This document shows, in pieces, positions 8,560-18,073 of a stretch of 60,152 nucleotides of DNA. The stretch spans positions 1-60,152 of the forward strand of contig NZ_JACSPP010000019.1 in NCBI RefSeq assembly GCF_014837065.1, written 5' to 3'. Made by a program: the position numbers and the translations under genes. The notes under the pieces are model-generated. The model saw nothing but the letters and a program-made list of their open reading frames with translations, was not told the origin of the DNA and did no database searches. Within the stretch, counting starts at the first letter, position 1, and each line of letters starts with the position of its first letter. This DNA comes from Phocaeicola intestinalis (GTDB lineage: Bacteria; Bacteroidota; Bacteroidia; Bacteroidales; Bacteroidaceae).

Positions 8560-9756
8560 CTAATTTCCATAATATTTAATTGACGGGTGCTGCGAATAAT
8601 CTTCCCATATAAATTGATACGGGTGCATTCGTGATGAGGCTGTAAGGTCAATATTGGAATATAAATTGTTCTTTACTATCGATTGTGAGAAATAAAGAAA
8701 AACGAATAGACAAATTGTATTTACCATTTTCCTGTATTTATAGTCAAATACATATTTCCCGTTGAAAATCCAAGTAAACACAATAATACCAAATACTGTC
8801 ATGCCTTGAATCAACCTGTTCACCATAGGAACAGATATGAAGAGATTACCCATCACAACTCCAATGAAATAAATGATAGTAAACCAATGAGTTTCCTTCT
8901 CTTTATCTATAAAATAAAATGCGGTCATCGCCAATACTGAAGGACGTAACGCGAGCATTACAGAGGTAATTTCATTTGTTTCTTCACTTTCTAAATATCC
9001 CTGTATGCGTTCTGTTGCACTGAAATTCAGATTTAAAAAGAAATCAAAAGCTTGCCCTATGTTAAATCGTTCCAATACCACACCCATTAGCGCACTCAAA
9101 ACAACACCGATTATCAAGATCTTTTTTTTCATAATGTGACGTAAAAAGAATGATACGGCAAATAAAATTGAATAAATAATGATAGAAGTATGAAATGTGT
9201 ACCCTATAAACGTACCAAGCACATATACAAAAATCTTACGTTTATTGTTTATCTTGCGTTTATCTTCTAATACATAAAGCATACACATGAATAAAACTGA
9301 TAAACCCAAAACCTGCCTTAATGCGCAAAAATACAAAACATACAAACCAAAGACTGTTACCAATGCCAACGACAATGGAGGGTTACTTGAATACTTCTTT
9401 ATCAATAAATAAACGGGGAAACATATAAAAAAAGAATTGATTAACATACATCCAAATCTTCCTATATGCAAGGATGATAGGATCTGTCTATATATCAAAA
9501 AACCCATCTCCAATTCACGCGAATCATAATTATAGAAATTTCGCTCGCCATCCAAGTACCGGATATAGTTCCACATATCGCCGGCTACAACAGGAGCCCG
9601 CAATGCGAAAAAGAGAAATTGCAATGCAAATGCCCATTTCACATACTTTTGTCTTGGATTTTTCCAATACAAGTATGCAAACAGCAGCATGATGAAAAAA
9701 TTTAATATATAAGGATAATCCATTCTTGCAAATCGGTTATTTTTAAGAAACATCAC
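8560..9756 (-). CDS. EpsG/Wzy-like polysaccharide polymerase
   Basis: This 398-aa protein has about ten to twelve membrane segments. The FALRAPVVAGDMWNYIRYLDGER stretch (about residues 51-73) and ELEMGFLIYRQIL are typical of the EpsG family. Those proteins polymerise lipid-linked repeat units on the outer face of the inner membrane in Wzx/Wzy systems. It is the only polymerase-like gene in the locus, which supports the role. It overlaps the upstream glycosyltransferase by 4 bases (ATGA). Low sequence conservation is normal for Wzy, so linkage specificity cannot be inferred. Confidence 0.82.
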   Translation of the reverse strand: MMFLKNNRFARMDYPYILNFFIMLLFAYLYWKNPRQKYVKWAFALQFLFFALRAPVVAGDMWNYIRYLDGERNFYNYDSRELEMGFLIYRQILSSLHIGRFGCMLINSFFICFPVYLLIKKYSSNPPLSLALVTVFGLYVLYFCALRQVLGLSVLFMCMLYVLEDKRKINNKRKIFVYVLGTFIGYTFHTSIIIYSILFAVSFFLRHIMKKKILIIGVVLSALMGVVLERFNIGQAFDFFLNLNFSATERIQGYLESEETNEITSVMLALRPSVLAMTAFYFIDKEKETHWFTIIYFIGVVMGNLFISVPMVNRLIQGMTVFGIIVFTWIFNGKYVFDYKYRKMVNTICLFVFLYFSQSIVKNNLYSNIDLTASSRMHPYQFIWEDYSQHPSIKYYGN

Positions 9757-11006
9757 ATTTTACACAAATCATAGTAACAATCCAAAAGTTGAGCCACGAT
9801 GTTCTCTGGAGAATGCCTTTTCCTTGCGGAAGCATATGTATTCGATGAGAATTGATTCTGCAGAACTTTGTCTTTTGACAATTCCATTATCGCATTAGCT
9901 ATTTGCCACGGATCATTCGCTGGCAAAAGAATCCCATCCTGTCCATTACGAATCAGAGTGCTTATGCCGCCCACCATCGTTGATACAACTGGAACCCCTA
10001 AATACTGAGCCTCACATATGGAGTTTGGACTGTTTTCTATATATGCCGTATGGACATATAAAGTGCAATCACATAGCAAGTCGATGAGTTCAGAGGGACT
10101 TATATATCCTAATATCCGTATGTTGTTATCAGAAAATTTCAATTTTTCTTTTCTTTCTACAGTATTCCTGATTTTTAGAGGCAGACTGCCTGCTACGTTC
10201 CACTCAAAATCTATCCCATTGGTTTTCAATATATGTGCGGTTTTAAGCATTACATCCACACCTTTCCAAAACGAACTGCACCCTGTTGTTACAATCTTTA
10301 GCCTTCTATTTGTGTCTTTTAGCGTCCAACGCTTTGTAGTTTCCATAAACTCTGGTCGCAAAGCTTCTTCCACATGATGATAGGTGGCAGTGGAATGCAA
10401 AACGTTCACCAACGCCCTATCCCAGCAGGTGCGCCCCATATAGTGGTCAACAGACTTCCAAATACGCTTCTCCATCTCCAAACGCGACTTTTCACTACAT
10501 CGTTCCCTAATAACATGATACTGATGGTGCAGGTTCAAGCCTGCTGTTCTTATTAAGTCACAGGTATTATATCCTGGAGGGAAATACGCATTATCGTAAG
10601 GTATAATGCTGCCTTGTATGTGTATCACTACAGGCACATTTACATGTTCCGCTATAAGCCCATAGGGCCATTCATTTCCAAAGACATGAATAAGGTCTGG
10701 TTTAATTGAGTCGACAATAGGTACGCAAGCATTTACAACCTTACTTTCGTTGACTCTCCAAGAAAATCCTCGCTTTTTCTTCTCAAAAAAAGAATAGTGT
10801 GTATGGACAGGCATATACGTGACCCCATCAATACTCTTCATTTCATGGTCTGTTTCGCTCTCAAAAGCGACAAACAACTCAATTCCAGACTGTTGCCTGA
10901 CTATCTCTTCAAGCGCATCTTGCCATCCACGGACTACAAGTTGTTTGCGGCCTCCCAAATATCGGGCTGGCTGGCTTGTTTCAAACCAAAGAATTCTCAT
11001 TTGCAA
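9753..11006 (-). CDS. Glycosyltransferase family 4
   Basis: This 417-aa GT4 enzyme opens with ILWFETSQPARYLGGRKQLV and carries PDLIHVFGNEWPYGLIAEHV in the N-domain. The C-domain has IVTTGCSSFWKGVDVMLKTAHIL and the donor-site segment YVHTAYIENSPNSICEAQYLG, giving ENSPNSICE as the EX7E motif, then GVPVVSTMVGGI. It is one of three GT4 enzymes here that presumably build the repeat unit in order. There are 36 bases between it and the acetyltransferase gene upstream. Substrate unknown. Confidence 0.87.
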   Translation of the reverse strand: MQMRILWFETSQPARYLGGRKQLVVRGWQDALEEIVRQQSGIELFVAFESETDHEMKSIDGVTYMPVHTHYSFFEKKKRGFSWRVNESKVVNACVPIVDSIKPDLIHVFGNEWPYGLIAEHVNVPVVIHIQGSIIPYDNAYFPPGYNTCDLIRTAGLNLHHQYHVIRERCSEKSRLEMEKRIWKSVDHYMGRTCWDRALVNVLHSTATYHHVEEALRPEFMETTKRWTLKDTNRRLKIVTTGCSSFWKGVDVMLKTAHILKTNGIDFEWNVAGSLPLKIRNTVERKEKLKFSDNNIRILGYISPSELIDLLCDCTLYVHTAYIENSPNSICEAQYLGVPVVSTMVGGISTLIRNGQDGILLPANDPWQIANAIMELSKDKVLQNQFSSNTYASARKRHSPENIVAQLLDCYYDLCKM

Positions 11007-11042
11007 AAAGTTTTTTTATCAAGTGACAAACATTCCTGCCAC

Positions 11043-11654
11043 TTATAGATTGATTCTACATTTTTCACCATTTTTTTTTACGATAACCGCAGGGTTTCCT
11101 ACTACAACGCAGTTGTCTGGTACACTCTTATACAAGCAACAATTGGGACCAATACGAACATTGTCGCCTATGGTTATGTCGCCATAAATCCTTGCTCCCG
11201 CACAAACATAGAAGTTGTCTCCAATTGTAGGAACACCACCATTAGGTGTTTTTTTGCCAATTACTACGTTGGGCTGAAACTTGGCATTCCTTCCAATCCT
11301 AACCTTACCATTTATGACAATCATACCAAAATGGAATAAAGTAACTCCAGGACCAAGTACATTGGGCGGTATTTGGAATCCCGTCTTGTAACTCATTTTC
11401 CTTAAAAGGTATAAATAGAAGATTTTTCTGAATTTAGATTTTGAGTTGATAGCAAATTCCGCTTTTCTAAGATAATACAGATATTTGTATTGAGGAATCA
11501 TAATGCCAATAGGAGTTGAAAAGAACGCACTTCTTAGTCTGCCAACAAAGCTTAATAGGGGGGGGTAGTTTTTCCGGTCTTCCTCCAAGTATTTTTTCAG
11601 GTCGGCTTTTGTTTTTATCATCTTTAAATCTTTTAAATGTAACGATTCTCTCAC
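11043..11654 (-). CDS. Serine-acetyltransferase-like hexapeptide acetyltransferase with a C8 tract
   Basis: This 203-aa protein has a short helical N-terminal part and a left-handed beta-helix with repeats such as VVIGKKTPNGGVPTIGDNFY and ITIGDNVRIGPNCCLY, closing with VVVGNPAVIVKK. It probably acetylates a sugar of the repeat unit. The ATG at 11654 overlaps the upstream stop (ATGA). A second Met at 11621 (MIKTKADLKKYLEED) fits the family start better, so either may be used. An eight-base C run in the coding strand (11558-11565) encodes YPPL near residue 30 and is a possible slippage site, like the longer tract in the other acetyltransferase. Confidence 0.8.
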   Translation of the reverse strand: MRESLHLKDLKMIKTKADLKKYLEEDRKNYPPLLSFVGRLRSAFFSTPIGIMIPQYKYLYYLRKAEFAINSKSKFRKIFYLYLLRKMSYKTGFQIPPNVLGPGVTLFHFGMIVINGKVRIGRNAKFQPNVVIGKKTPNGGVPTIGDNFYVCAGARIYGDITIGDNVRIGPNCCLYKSVPDNCVVVGNPAVIVKKNGEKCRINL

Positions 11655-12727
11655 AATGGTTTGTTATAAAAGGTTTTCTTAAAATATGCAGGATTCTGAT
11701 ATAGTACACTTTCATGTTGTAACACTTCTATAGCCTTTGCATACGCATCTTTCAAGTCTTTGGCATACGTTACCATATGCCCAAACACATTTTTTGGAAA
11801 CCACCTTACACCACTACTTAACTTGTGATCAGTAGAGCTTAACACTATTACTGGCGTATTGGCCACCTGTGAGAAAATTGTACCATGATAACGGTCAGTA
11901 ATGACAAGTTTATATGAAGAAAATTTTTTTATAACTTCACAAATAAGCCGTTCTCGATTCTCTTCCCATTCCCACATACGGGCACTTATGGTCGTATCAT
12001 AAAGGTCTGTACGTATGTCATTAAACCGCGAGCGGAATTCATTGATTTGTTTGTTACTATACAGTTTCTCTCCATCATTTCTTATACATAGTAAAATCCC
12101 ATTCCTCTTCATGCTTTCATATTGAAATGCAGGATCGCCTATTAATGAAGTCACTACATCGGGAAGTAAGCGTAACTTTACGTTAGGAAACAACTCTTTC
12201 GATTTTTCCAAAGACACCTCATCCCTACAAATCAATGTGAGGTTCGAATGTCCATTGAAAGCTGTGGAAACGACATGACTATACCATTCGCCCATAAGAT
12301 TAACCGTTTGTGGCAATATAGTAATGGGCTTGTCATAAAAAGCTCTTATCACATCAAGTATAAAAGGTAATTCTGGGTGTGGGTCGAATATAAGATATCC
12401 GCTGTGTACGAATATCAAGTCATTGCCTTTCAAGTTTTTCCTAATAGTTCTAATCGTCTTAAACTTACGGCACCGAGTTGGCACACAAACCACTTCATAA
12501 TCCGGATACCACTGTTCGAACAAACGAAGCCAACACATTAATTGCGCTTGGTCTCCAAGATTACTATGCATGGGTGTACAGAAGAAATAGATACGTGGCT
12601 TGTTCGCACATCTTGATATTGTTTCAAGCAATTCATCTGATTTGGCTTTCACGTATTGCGAAGTGCGAAAGCCTGTAATCTTATCATTTATCTTTTTACA
12701 CAAATTCATATATTCAGAAAACATCAT
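11651..12727 (-). CDS. Polysaccharide pyruvyltransferase family protein
   Basis: This 358-aa protein has the pyruvyltransferase-family blocks FFCTPMHSNLGDQAQLMCWL (near residue 48), DLIFVHSGYLIFDPHPELP, ITILPQTVNL and LVITDRYHGTIFSQVANTPVIVL (about 275-297). The conserved DRYHG/HG pair is the best marker. Members transfer pyruvate from phosphoenolpyruvate to sugars as a ketal, although some CPS relatives are thought to act as glycosyltransferases. It would add a negative charge to the capsule. It overlaps the acetyltransferase gene by 4 bases. Confidence 0.82.
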   Translation of the reverse strand: MMFSEYMNLCKKINDKITGFRTSQYVKAKSDELLETISRCANKPRIYFFCTPMHSNLGDQAQLMCWLRLFEQWYPDYEVVCVPTRCRKFKTIRTIRKNLKGNDLIFVHSGYLIFDPHPELPFILDVIRAFYDKPITILPQTVNLMGEWYSHVVSTAFNGHSNLTLICRDEVSLEKSKELFPNVKLRLLPDVVTSLIGDPAFQYESMKRNGILLCIRNDGEKLYSNKQINEFRSRFNDIRTDLYDTTISARMWEWEENRERLICEVIKKFSSYKLVITDRYHGTIFSQVANTPVIVLSSTDHKLSSGVRWFPKNVFGHMVTYAKDLKDAYAKAIEVLQHESVLYQNPAYFKKTFYNKPL

Positions 12728-12749
12728 TTATTTGGCAAGCAGGAGTATT

Positions 12750-14507
12750 TCACTTGATGACACGTTTCACAGTATCTACGACCTTTGCTCCCATCAAAGA
12801 CTTTACGACCTTTTTCATATCATGAATAGAAAATGGGCTTTTCACTAAATGACGACACTTGTATAGTGCTTCACTCTCATCAGTATCGTTAGTAAATACC
12901 TCGAAGAATAAGGGACGGATTGACATTTCAGGGCTAATGAATTTCTCGCATATCTGCATAAACTCATCTTTGCCGGAAGCCGAGATATATTCAAAGCCCA
13001 ACGATTCTGCCATTCCTTTCATCAGAGAATGGCTTTTGTAACCAAAATGGCCGCCAGCCGTGATATGCGCATCGGCATAATCACCTAAACGCGAGGCTGG
13101 ATGTTGATATAAACGAAATTCCGCTCCCTTACCGTTATTTATTAACATGATGCGTATATTGTTACCAATATGGTGATTACCTATGGCATTTAAATCATAG
13201 AAAAAAGCCAAGTCACCGAACACCCCCAAATATAGTTTCTTGCGATTGGCTAATGATGCTCCAATAAACGAAGAGACACCGCCGTCAATTCCGAAACCAC
13301 CCACATTAGAGTTTGACTGTACAGACTCCGGTAACTCAAACAAATTCCATGAACGTAATGAACTCAATATTGAGAAGTGTATTTCACTGTTTTGTGGTAG
13401 TCGAGATGCAATTTGCGATGCTATCCAGATGTTGGAAAAAGGTAAATCTGATATACGGTTTCTCGTTTCATCGCACATTGCCCTATAGTGCTCTATGACA
13501 TGCCTCTCCACAGGTTTCTTTCCTGAAGAATAATGACTGAAGAATGTAGACTCTTTCATCTCAAAGACAGCAGTGAGCTTTCCGAAAGTATCCCTAAGTT
13601 CACCATCTTCTGAAACACGCCAGACTGCTTTCACTGAGCCGCAAGATGATGAACTATAATAGTCACCAGAAACCTCACCTATATGAATCATTAAATCCCA
13701 GTCAGTGAACCTATCATTGAACTCTTCTTGACCACCAATGATGGAGTAGTCAACCCGAAACCTTCCTTTGTAACCGCTTGTATGATCACAAAATGCTACA
13801 GCATTATTTACCGCACAAAACGTATCTATAGCAGACAATTCCTTTTCGTTGAAACACTTGTGCGAACCTATGTATATTCCGATTTTTCCATCAGGAAAAT
13901 CCGGCAAAGAACTGTCACAAGTGTAGCGCATGATTGTTTTGACCTTTGGCAACTGGGTACACGAATAATCACGGGAATTGATTGCATTTGTTTCCACATT
14001 TAGGTATACGGGGCCTCCTCCATGTCGAGTCAGTTCCAATATAGCTTCATTGACCTTCAATTCTGTATACTTGCAGTCAGCTTCAGTCTGGCAAATAGGG
14101 ATGAAGATGTTTTTTTTTGCCACATCAACAGGTAATGCCGAATGGTCAAGTATTTGGCTTTTAAGTTGTCCAGCCAACCTGTGCCCATGCGTTGTGGCGA
14201 TAGCCAAGATAGGCAACTTGCGATAATAAGCTTCTGTCAGTCCCGGCATATAGTTTCTTGACGCAGTGGCTTCTGTGCAGGTTATCACCACAGGTTCACC
14301 ACTCTCGGCACTAAGCCCGCAAGCCATATACGCAGCAGATCGTTCGTCTACCGATGAATACATTTCGAACCAAGGGTCGTTTTGCATACTCGCTACCAAC
14401 GTATGATTAGTAGAGCCTGGGCTTGTGATAATTTTTCGTACTCCATGGGCTTTCAGCAAAGCCATGATGATTTGCAGGTTCTTTTCGTTTGTATAATGAA
14501 TTTCCAT
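12750..14507 (-). CDS. MenD-like thiamine diphosphate-dependent enzyme of a capsule locus
   Basis: This 585-aa protein has the three-domain layout of ThDP enzymes. The N-terminal Pyr domain shows IITSPGSTNHTLVASM and the glutamate motif SSVDERSAAYMACGL, both like MenD. The C-terminal PP domain has LGVFGDLAFFYDLNAIGNHH followed by IRIMLINNGKG, which forms the ThDP/Mg site (GD...NN). Known relatives decarboxylate or transfer a 2-keto-acid unit. MenD itself is unlikely, as no menaquinone genes are near and the gene lies inside the capsule operon. It is followed in transcription by the pyruvyltransferase-family gene and preceded by an SDR gene 30 bases upstream. The three may make or attach a keto-acid-derived group. 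Confidence 0.75.
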   Translation of the reverse strand: MEIHYTNEKNLQIIMALLKAHGVRKIITSPGSTNHTLVASMQNDPWFEMYSSVDERSAAYMACGLSAESGEPVVITCTEATASRNYMPGLTEAYYRKLPILAIATTHGHRLAGQLKSQILDHSALPVDVAKKNIFIPICQTEADCKYTELKVNEAILELTRHGGGPVYLNVETNAINSRDYSCTQLPKVKTIMRYTCDSSLPDFPDGKIGIYIGSHKCFNEKELSAIDTFCAVNNAVAFCDHTSGYKGRFRVDYSIIGGQEEFNDRFTDWDLMIHIGEVSGDYYSSSSCGSVKAVWRVSEDGELRDTFGKLTAVFEMKESTFFSHYSSGKKPVERHVIEHYRAMCDETRNRISDLPFSNIWIASQIASRLPQNSEIHFSILSSLRSWNLFELPESVQSNSNVGGFGIDGGVSSFIGASLANRKKLYLGVFGDLAFFYDLNAIGNHHIGNNIRIMLINNGKGAEFRLYQHPASRLGDYADAHITAGGHFGYKSHSLMKGMAESLGFEYISASGKDEFMQICEKFISPEMSIRPLFFEVFTNDTDESEALYKCRHLVKSPFSIHDMKKVVKSLMGAKVVDTVKRVIK

Positions 14508-14537
14508 ATATGTATTTATTATCTTTGATTTAGTATG

Positions 14538-15404
14538 TCAGAATGAATATTTCAAATCATCGAATGTAAGCACTCCTGCACCTCCTGTCATGTAAACGAT
14601 ATCGCCTATAATCATGCGCCCCATGTCGCTTGTCAAGAACACAGCCATATTGGCAATCTCTTGAGGCATGGCATAGCGACCAGCCGGAATATGGTCAAAA
14701 GTAATGTTGCTTCGGTCACCATGCATAATCATAGGCGTTGCAGTAGGACCGGGTGCAACACCGTTTACCACTATGCCAAGCGGTGCAAGCGATTTGGCCA
14801 AGCCAAGCGTCAATCCGCGAATTCCCCACTTACTGATGGTGTAGGCAGAAGTAGCAGGCCGCAAACTGCTGCTGGAGGCTATATTGAGTATGTTTCCCTT
14901 TATTTTGTTGTCTTTCATGTATCGCCCAACGGCTTGCGAGAGAAAAAACACACCCTTGAGGTTGGTGTTGAGCACTGCATCATAAGCTTTTTCTGTAGCT
15001 GTAGGTAATGCGTCACCCTGTACACCTGCATTGTTTACCAAGATATCCAAACCTTCCATCAGGTCTATGGCTTCTTTTAACTTGACATCAAAAGAAGACA
15101 CATCCCTGTTGTCTAATACAAGATGGCAAATCTTACCCTCTATTGAGAAATACTGTTTTTGCAAATTTCCTTCTGCTTGTAGCAAACGTTCTTCGTTGCG
15201 TCCCGTAATACAAACAGAAGCACCACTCTTAAGAAAAGCCTCAGCAATGGCATAACCTATACCACTTGTTCCTCCTGTTATCAAAGCTTTTCGTCCTTTT
15301 AGTAGTTCGTTTGGGGCAAGAGTTGCAATATTCGCTGTAGTATAAATGGGGCGTTTGGCAAAAATGAGCTTAAACGCCTTCTTGATAACTTGTTTTATGT
15401 TCAT
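14538..15404 (-). CDS. Classical SDR-family oxidoreductase
   Basis: This 288-aa protein has an N-terminal 35-residue extension before the Rossmann loop ALITGGTSGIGYAIAEA. The core motifs are DILVNNAGVQGDALP, NILNIASSSSLRPATSAYTISKWG (Ser, then Tyr-x3-Lys) and a C-terminal IIGDIVYMTGGAGVL. It is therefore a catalytically complete NAD(P)-dependent reductase or dehydrogenase. Its neighbour is the ThDP enzyme, so the substrate could be the keto product of that enzyme. This is an inference from gene order. The N-terminal extension has a hydrophobic/basic character and may place it near the membrane. Confidence 0.82.
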   Translation of the reverse strand: MNIKQVIKKAFKLIFAKRPIYTTANIATLAPNELLKGRKALITGGTSGIGYAIAEAFLKSGASVCITGRNEERLLQAEGNLQKQYFSIEGKICHLVLDNRDVSSFDVKLKEAIDLMEGLDILVNNAGVQGDALPTATEKAYDAVLNTNLKGVFFLSQAVGRYMKDNKIKGNILNIASSSSLRPATSAYTISKWGIRGLTLGLAKSLAPLGIVVNGVAPGPTATPMIMHGDRSNITFDHIPAGRYAMPQEIANMAVFLTSDMGRMIIGDIVYMTGGAGVLTFDDLKYSF

Positions 15405-15419
15405 GTTACGATACTTGTA

Positions 15420-16964
15420 TTAAATATGTATATGCAGTTTACTTGCCAATAGCTGTTTTATTTTATCAAGAAAGAAGCTACGCTCACCTTGCTCCAGTCC
15501 TACATAATAAATGCAGGTCACAGACCATAATAAACTGACCATGCATACCAATAAAAGTCGAATGAATGATGGTTGCATGAATACAATCGTCAACCCTGGC
15601 ACAAGGAACATTAAGATTGAACACGGACCGATGCGACCAAAGACCGAGCGGACAAACATCCATACAGGGAAGTTCATCAACCGTCTAAGCGTAGCGAGCC
15701 GGATGAAATTTAGTGAGAAATAAAGGACAGCGAAAATAACATAAGTCATGTAGGCTGGTGCACCCAGCGCATAAGCCAGCCAAGAGAGTGGGAACACCAG
15801 GCAACCTACAGAAACGACCTCTATCTGATAACGGCGTATCTTACCTGTAGCTTGGATAGCGGTATACATGGGATTGCCCAACAGTGTGGCCAGTGTGGAG
15901 AACAGCACCAAGCGCATGAATACGACCGTGTCCGTAGGCACTTTCTTAAGCCATATGCCCAAAATGGTATCTGCCTCGAGCACCATGGGTACAACAAAGA
16001 GATACATGATGAAAAATGAGTATTTTGTACCACGGCACACCAGCTTAGCCATATATTCATAGTCGCCTGCGGCATAACTTTTGGTGATTTGTGGATTAAT
16101 AGCCGTCATGAAGTTATTAACAAACTGTGTGACGGCTGTATCCACCTGCACAGCTATTGCACGAGCCGCATTGCAAGTCACGCCGAAGTAAACATTGATG
16201 AGCATATTCACGCCCTGCGTATTGAGCATATAAGCCGTATTACCAAAGAGATTCCAACTGGCAAAGTTCGCCATTTCCTTCAGTAAAGAGTGTTCAAGCA
16301 CAAACTTGTATTTAGCCTCCTCAAAATGATGTCCACAATAAATGCCATAAATGATGCGGATAATGAGCGATACACCCAATATTAAGCCTCCGTAAAGAAT
16401 GAGCTTGTCTACGGGGGATACATATATAAGGTATGCAATTAGCAGTTTTAGTCCCGCCTCCAAGATACTGATGTAGGCAAACACGCCCATCCTTTCATGA
16501 GCAATAATAGTGGCATTGTAGGGCAGACTAACAAGATTGACTGCAAATGAAGCAATGGAAAAGTGTAACACCCAGTTGGCTGCCTCCATTCGCCCTTCGG
16601 GTATATTCATCTTCGTATTGAGAAACCACACACCAATCACTTCACACAACATAACCACCAGCACAGCCATAAGCAACTGTATATTGACCGATGTAGAGAA
16701 TATCTTGCTAAGTCTTTCCTTATTGCCAGTACCTAATTCGTAAGTTATAAACCTGCTGATGGATCCCGACAACGAACTCGACAGTACAGAAAACATAGCC
16801 ACTACACCACCCACTACATTATAAATACCATAATCTGCTTCACCCAATGCGTCAAGTATTACTCTGCTGGTATAGAGAGACACCAGCATGAGAATAATCA
16901 TACGGAAATATAGCAGCAATGTGTTCTTGGCTATGCGCTTGTTGCTTGCTAAAGTATCGTGCAT
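15420..16964 (-). CDS. Wzx-type lipid-linked oligosaccharide flippase (MOP superfamily)
   Basis: This 514-aa protein has twelve to fourteen predicted membrane segments. It starts NKRIAKNTLLLYFRMIILMLVSLYTSRVIL with the family marker ALGEADYGIYNVVGGVVAMF near residue 40, and SGSISRFITYELGTGN next. It should flip the undecaprenyl-pyrophosphate repeat unit across the inner membrane for polymerisation by the EpsG-like protein. It is the only flippase in the window. The length is normal. The gene lies between a small unknown gene (8 bases upstream) and the SDR gene (15 bases downstream). Confidence 0.9.
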   Translation of the reverse strand: MHDTLASNKRIAKNTLLLYFRMIILMLVSLYTSRVILDALGEADYGIYNVVGGVVAMFSVLSSSLSGSISRFITYELGTGNKERLSKIFSTSVNIQLLMAVLVVMLCEVIGVWFLNTKMNIPEGRMEAANWVLHFSIASFAVNLVSLPYNATIIAHERMGVFAYISILEAGLKLLIAYLIYVSPVDKLILYGGLILGVSLIIRIIYGIYCGHHFEEAKYKFVLEHSLLKEMANFASWNLFGNTAYMLNTQGVNMLINVYFGVTCNAARAIAVQVDTAVTQFVNNFMTAINPQITKSYAAGDYEYMAKLVCRGTKYSFFIMYLFVVPMVLEADTILGIWLKKVPTDTVVFMRLVLFSTLATLLGNPMYTAIQATGKIRRYQIEVVSVGCLVFPLSWLAYALGAPAYMTYVIFAVLYFSLNFIRLATLRRLMNFPVWMFVRSVFGRIGPCSILMFLVPGLTIVFMQPSFIRLLLVCMVSLLWSVTCIYYVGLEQGERSFFLDKIKQLLASKLHIHI

Positions 16965-16972
16965 AAAAACTA

Positions 16973-17323
16973 TTAGTTTTTTGTTTTCGGAGCTTGTTTA
17001 GGGGCAATAACTAAATATTTTCTTTTTACCCGAAACGGTCTTTCTGACTTACTTCGATTGAATGACTGATGTACAGGAGTTATGTAAATAGTATCATCAT
17101 TGCCATTTACAATTCTTACATGAGCACCATCCAACTCGTCACGCTTACACAATTGGCGAGTTGCTGGGCATAAGTATCCGAAATACCCGAATATATAATT
17201 AGTTTGGTCTATCCAATATTGAATAAAACTTCTGTCGTCCAACTCTTCTGAAGGCACATTCTGAACCCATACGTATTCTTCTTCTGGGTCTTTCAATGCT
17301 TTTAACAAATCACTTTTACACAT
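16973..17323 (-). CDS. Unknown 116-aa protein of the capsule operon
   Basis: I do not recognise this family. The protein is soluble, mixed charge, with no signal or membrane segment. Notable stretches are EYVWVQNVPSEELDDRSFIQYW, FGYFGYLCPATRQLCKRDELDG and DDTIYITPVHQSFNRSKSER, ending in a basic tail (RVKRKYLVIAPKQ). The pattern of Cys (two within CPATRQLC) and His is sparse and gives no clear metal site. It starts 2 bases after the nucleotidyltransferase stop and ends 8 bases before the flippase gene. It is therefore probably translated with them and may assist the sugar-nucleotide step. Confidence 0.7.
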   Translation of the reverse strand: MCKSDLLKALKDPEEEYVWVQNVPSEELDDRSFIQYWIDQTNYIFGYFGYLCPATRQLCKRDELDGAHVRIVNGNDDTIYITPVHQSFNRSKSERPFRVKRKYLVIAPKQAPKTKN

Positions 17324-17325
17324 AA

Positions 17326-18063
17326 TTACTGGTTTTTATTATGATTCTTCCATTTTTCATAAGTTTCTCTATCCCCAATATCAATCCGCTCCCCCGGCAT
17401 TACGTAAGCATGCATCGTAATTCGTTCCACTAAGTAATGTGCCAAATTACCCGGAGCATCAAATCCACAACCGTGATTCAAGCAATCCTTGATTAAAGGA
17501 AGGTCTTCTTTCTTATAAATATAAAAAGGTGGAACCGCCCATTGCGTTTTAGGCTGTTGCGGTTTCTCTTCCATGCTGAGTACTTTCATGTTATTGTCCA
17601 CTTCGATAACGCCTGTACGGCGGAGTTTTTCTATATCTGGTTGACGGTGACACATGATGCAACTGGTTCCTTTTGTGTTTGCATAATCGACAAAACCTCT
17701 CAGGGAAAAATCAAGTAGGTTATCGGCAGCCACTACTAACATGTCATCTTGAATGTTGCATCGGTCGATTGCCAACAACAAATCGCGCACAGCCCCCAAT
17801 CGGGTTTCATTGGTTTCCGTTCCGTCGTCTACCAAGGTAATAGGCTTTGCGTAATGTTGCTTATCCTTCCATTCCTCGAAAATGTGAAAAAACTTGTGGT
17901 TGGATACAATGATATGCTCATCAATATTGGAAATCGCATCGATGTCATCCAACAAACGGTTCAGAATGGTGCTACCGCCTATCGGCAATAAAGGCTTTGG
18001 AAAGTTACGTGTCAACTCCCCCAACCGGGTTGCATACCCGGCAGCTATAATTACATTTTTCAT
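17326..18063 (-). CDS. Sugar-1-phosphate nucleotidyltransferase
   Basis: This 245-aa NTP-transferase begins MKNVIIAAGYATRLGELTRN and continues FPKPLLPIGGSTILNRLL, giving the Gx4R...K pattern that binds the NTP. VVAADNLLDFSL supplies the metal-binding aspartate. The start at 18063 was chosen because an upstream ATG at 18105 overlaps the kinase gene and adds residues before the Rossmann start. AAAGAGTG precedes it. The kinase ending 10 bases upstream is galacturonokinase-like, so this enzyme may form UDP- or GDP-activated uronic acid from the 1-phosphate. HddC-like heptose enzymes are the main alternative. Confidence 0.78.
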   Translation of the reverse strand: MKNVIIAAGYATRLGELTRNFPKPLLPIGGSTILNRLLDDIDAISNIDEHIIVSNHKFFHIFEEWKDKQHYAKPITLVDDGTETNETRLGAVRDLLLAIDRCNIQDDMLVVAADNLLDFSLRGFVDYANTKGTSCIMCHRQPDIEKLRRTGVIEVDNNMKVLSMEEKPQQPKTQWAVPPFYIYKKEDLPLIKDCLNHGCGFDAPGNLAHYLVERITMHAYVMPGERIDIGDRETYEKWKNHNKNQ

Positions 18064-18073
18064 CACTCTTTCT

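Noticed and set aside
12750..14507. menD of menaquinone synthesis
   Set aside because: The motifs are MenD-like, but no other menaquinone gene is near and the gene is embedded in the capsule operon, so a paralogue with another substrate is more likely.
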